This document shows positions 61,917-64,000 of a stretch of 64,000 nucleotides of DNA, in pieces. Source of the stretch: an uncultured delta proteobacterium (GTDB taxonomy: Bacteria; Desulfobacterota; Desulfobulbia; Desulfobulbales; Desulfurivibrionaceae); contig CAIPYE010000017.1 in the NCBI GenBank assembly GCA_903869265.1, positions 310,001-374,000 of the forward strand, in the 5' to 3' direction. A program made the translations under genes and the position numbers. The notes below the pieces were generated by a model. The model did not search any database and was not told the origin of the DNA. It saw only the letters and a list, made by a program, of their open reading frames with translations. The first letter of the stretch is position 1, and each line of letters starts with the position of its first letter.

Positions 61917-63349
61917 GCTTCTTTTTTGTATCCAGTTGTGCCTTCTGGCAGTACTGGTGAGCCAACCTCTGCAACATTCGCATACTTTCCATCAGATATT
62001 TGAAGATAATGTGAAGGGTCTGTTTCTTGTTTTATGTATCTTTCCTTTGTTGTTAGATCATAAAAATATCGAGGGACTTTAGGTGGTCGCATGCCGTAAA
62101 GAATGTCAATTAACTGCAAATCGTATGAGGCATCTTTTCGGCAAAATTGAGCAGGATCATTGTCGAAACTTGCGAATAATGATTTTAGCTTTTCAAGCAG
62201 CGATATTTTTGCCGATTCCCAAAGGTATAAAGGGTCTTCGAGAACTCCAATGTAATTAGGATTGCCTGTGACGTCGAGTCCTATCCATACGTTATGTCGC
62301 AATGCTCCTACCAACAATACGTCAAAGGTGGCTGGAAATTTTACTCCATCTTTTCCTGCATTTTTTCCAAAATATAATTTTCTGACTGATTTGTTATTTG
62401 TTGTGACCCACTGATAAAAGTTAGTGCCCCTTATCCTAGACGCTCCGGTGAAGGAGTCATACTTTAGTGAAAAGGACATTGTGTCTCTTATTTTGAAAAT
62501 TTCGTTAGCAAGGGGAGCTAAATGATATAGGTTTCCTTCACTGTCGGCTGTTTTGCCAAACCATTTACTATGCACAGCCGCGACGCCAGTCGCTGCAAAT
62601 TTATGCGTAGACCTTTGGTCGCTAGCCGTTATTTGGGGGTGTTGAAACCAGTACGGGTCTATGCTGGCTAATAATCGAATAAAGTGGTCAGACCTTATGC
62701 TATCACTATGTGCCTCACTGTCACCCTCGTGCCAGCTGACAAATTTTTTGTTGTCGCCCAACCAGTCTTTGAAATTGTTGTAGAGCCCTAAGTAGTCAGC
62801 CTCCGTTGTAGGAAGCAGAGCACGATTTTTATTTCTGGCTGATGCAATGTCGTTTACAATTTCTTTCCGTGCTGTTCCCTCTAATTGTTTAGGTAATTCA
62901 ATTAACTCTATATGTACGAGACATTTTGCGTCTATATCACCGGGGAACGTTACTATGGAAAAATAAGTGTGTCCCCCGTTGCAAATTCCATCTCCTTCAC
63001 GAAATGTGATGGTGAGAGAATGGTCTCCTCCCTCATAGGTTACATTGTCACATATCACGCTAATTCCATTGTTAAGATGATGAAATTTTTCTGGCGTTAT
63101 TTGGATGGTCTCTTGCATTTCCCTCACAACTGTAGCCAGCGTTGGTTCCCTTGGGTTTGCGTCTGTCGGGAGGCAAATTTCTTTGAGTTGATGGGCTGTA
63201 ACGTATATGTGGTAAAATTGGAAGCCATCCTCAAAGGTATAGCTCGGTTCGAATTCTATATTTTCAAAAGTGATTGAGCTCGGCGTTTGTAATACATCGT
63301 ATTCAATCTCGTCATCGGCTGACTTTTTCTTGCATTTTTCGCTCGCCAT
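61913..63349 (-). CDS. AIPR family (abortive infection) protein
   Basis: A protein of 478 residues. The segment FHHLNNGISVICDNV, about 40 residues on GICNGGHTYFSI, and then ASARNKNRALLPTTEADYL are the pattern of the AIPR/AbiR-like family (NNGI, NGxQT, NKN region), with NGGHT in place of NGxQT. Family members take part in abortive phage resistance and are poorly understood. ATG 63349 has GGAGG five bases upstream; an earlier in-frame ATG 63391 has weaker support. It is coupled to the HNH gene, within the Tn7-like element. Confidence 0.7.
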   Translation of the reverse strand: MASEKCKKKSADDEIEYDVLQTPSSITFENIEFEPSYTFEDGFQFYHIYVTAHQLKEICLPTDANPREPTLATVVREMQETIQITPEKFHHLNNGISVICDNVTYEGGDHSLTITFREGDGICNGGHTYFSIVTFPGDIDAKCLVHIELIELPKQLEGTARKEIVNDIASARNKNRALLPTTEADYLGLYNNFKDWLGDNKKFVSWHEGDSEAHSDSIRSDHFIRLLASIDPYWFQHPQITASDQRSTHKFAATGVAAVHSKWFGKTADSEGNLYHLAPLANEIFKIRDTMSFSLKYDSFTGASRIRGTNFYQWVTTNNKSVRKLYFGKNAGKDGVKFPATFDVLLVGALRHNVWIGLDVTGNPNYIGVLEDPLYLWESAKISLLEKLKSLFASFDNDPAQFCRKDASYDLQLIDILYGMRPPKVPRYFYDLTTKERYIKQETDPSHYLQISDGKYANVAEVGSPVLPEGTTGYKKEA

Positions 63350-63618
63350 GGAGGCCTCCGTGAATTGACTTCGCTTGGGGGACTCATTCATCCCTCTTCT
63401 TGATCAAGAATCACATCGGAATGGAATAGTCAAATACTATTGTTGGTCAACTGTTCGATTTCCCATGATTTTTTTGTGGGTTTATCAAACTTGGATGAAG
63501 ATTAAATTTGTATCGCGGCGAGTAGCCTGGATAGTTTTAGATAGCGGAAATTTTTTTTTTGTGCTAACACACCCGTGTGTGATGTCTTCTTGAATGAGAA
63601 TAACCCTTGGTGTTGCTT

Positions 63619-64000
63619 ATGAATCGTAATATTTTGCTCATTGAACCGGCCTATAAAACCAAATTTCCCCCTCTGGGTTTAATGAAAATATCAGCTTACC
63701 ACAAGGCGCTGGGGGATAACGTGACTTTTGTCAAAGGCATCAAGACAAGCTTGTCGGATGAATATTGGGACCGAATCTACATCACAACTCTCTTTACGTT
63801 TAATTGGAAAATTACGATTGATACCATCAAGCATTACAAAATGCTGGTTGGTGGCGATACTACTCGCCTTTATGTTGGCGGAATTATGTCAACTTTGATG
63901 CCGCAAGAAGTTTGGCAAGAAACTGGTGTGGCTCCAACGGCAGGTGTTTTAAATTATCCCGGCGCGCTAGACGGCGACAATGATTTGATTGTGGATGAAA
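63619..64000 (+). CDS. B12-binding-type radical SAM protein, 3' end cut by window edge
   Basis: A frame open to the window edge (127 residues seen). The start MNRNILLIEPAYKTKFPPLGLMKISAYHK is that of cobalamin-binding-domain radical SAM proteins (ILLIEP...PPLGL then A/Y-H). The domain continues to DRIYITTLFTFNWK and YVGGIMSTLMPQE. The radical SAM CxxxCxxC site would lie beyond the edge. ATG 63619 has no strong ribosome binding site. Region 63350-63618 before it holds divergent promoters and an ACACACCCGTGTGT inverted repeat, and no other gene. Confidence 0.7.
   Translation, partial: MNRNILLIEPAYKTKFPPLGLMKISAYHKALGDNVTFVKGIKTSLSDEYWDRIYITTLFTFNWKITIDTIKHYKMLVGGDTTRLYVGGIMSTLMPQEVWQETGVAPTAGVLNYPGALDGDNDLIVDE

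Larger units (their letters stand above)
61221..64000. mobile_element. Tn7-like element inserted at glmS, running past the window edge
   Basis: It spans from the first TGT-tipped end to at least the right window edge. Genes inside are AT-rich against the high-GC chromosome. No tnsA-E genes, resolvase or CRISPR array is visible in this part, so the transposition module, if any, must lie to the right. The tns-bearing status is unknown. Confidence 0.65.

Overview
The window is a stretch of chromosome from a Gram-negative, motile, probably anaerobic bacterium. It carries class I hcp next to ferredoxin-like proteins, a polyferredoxin, HemW, L- and P-ring flagellar genes, CsrA/FliW, and many dCache/PAS signalling domains. 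This mix suggests a Desulfobacterota (Desulfobulbales-like) organism. That placement is an inference from gene content and protein style; no 16S gene is present. Most of the window is dense, high-GC core genome. Four lower-GC or repeat-rich accessory patches interrupt it.

Layout. 0-6.5 kb: the end of a GxxExxY nuclease-fold gene, radC, hemW, a hybrid histidine kinase and radA, all rightward. 6.5-10 kb: two tRNA-Ser genes, an ampG-like permease bounded by a duplicated 3' part of tRNA-Ser(GCU), and then a lone integron-type cassette region with a textbook attC site and a phospholipase A2-like secreted protein but no integrase. 10-17.6 kb: leftward transporters (MFS, Nramp, APC), an SH3 protein, a polyferredoxin/CXXC/thiamine-binding trio, a PilZ protein and an unrecognised protein. 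18-23 kb: pilD facing mnmG, two methyltransferases and uppP. 23-27.5 kb: a small periplasmic protein, a TlpA-like thioredoxin and an hcp operon (hcp, zinc-ribbon/HD protein, ferredoxin) with an FNR-type box upstream. 27.5-33.2 kb: plsY, a J-domain protein, ppiD and polA.

33.4-45.2 kb is a flagellar cluster: flgM with a sigma-28 promoter on one strand. On the other strand lie flgF-flgG-flgA-flgH and flgI-flgJ-flgN-flgK-flgL-csrA-fliW, each group preceded by a recognisable sigma-54 promoter, plus an orphan FlhB C-terminal-like gene. 45-53.5 kb holds sfsA, queC, nagZ, a low-GC nuclease-like gene and mscS, among three copies of a ~180-bp dispersed repeat, followed by an HPF/cold-shock fusion, nadA and a cysteine desulfurase. 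53.6-59.2 kb: a two-component system followed by an unusual run of tatA, a HAD phosphatase, a class III aminotransferase and an alpha/beta hydrolase with a Cys nucleophile.

The right end is the most interesting part. Exactly 23 bases after the glmS stop codon begins a TGT-tipped array of four 20-bp repeats that closely resemble the TnsB-binding sites of Tn7. A second, related array starts 150 bp further on. This is the attTn7 position, so everything from 61221 to the window edge is best read as a Tn7-like element or its remains. Its visible cargo is AT-rich: an AIPR-family (abortive-infection type) protein translationally coupled to an HNH endonuclease, and then the start of a B12-binding-type radical SAM protein. 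No tns genes lie inside the window.
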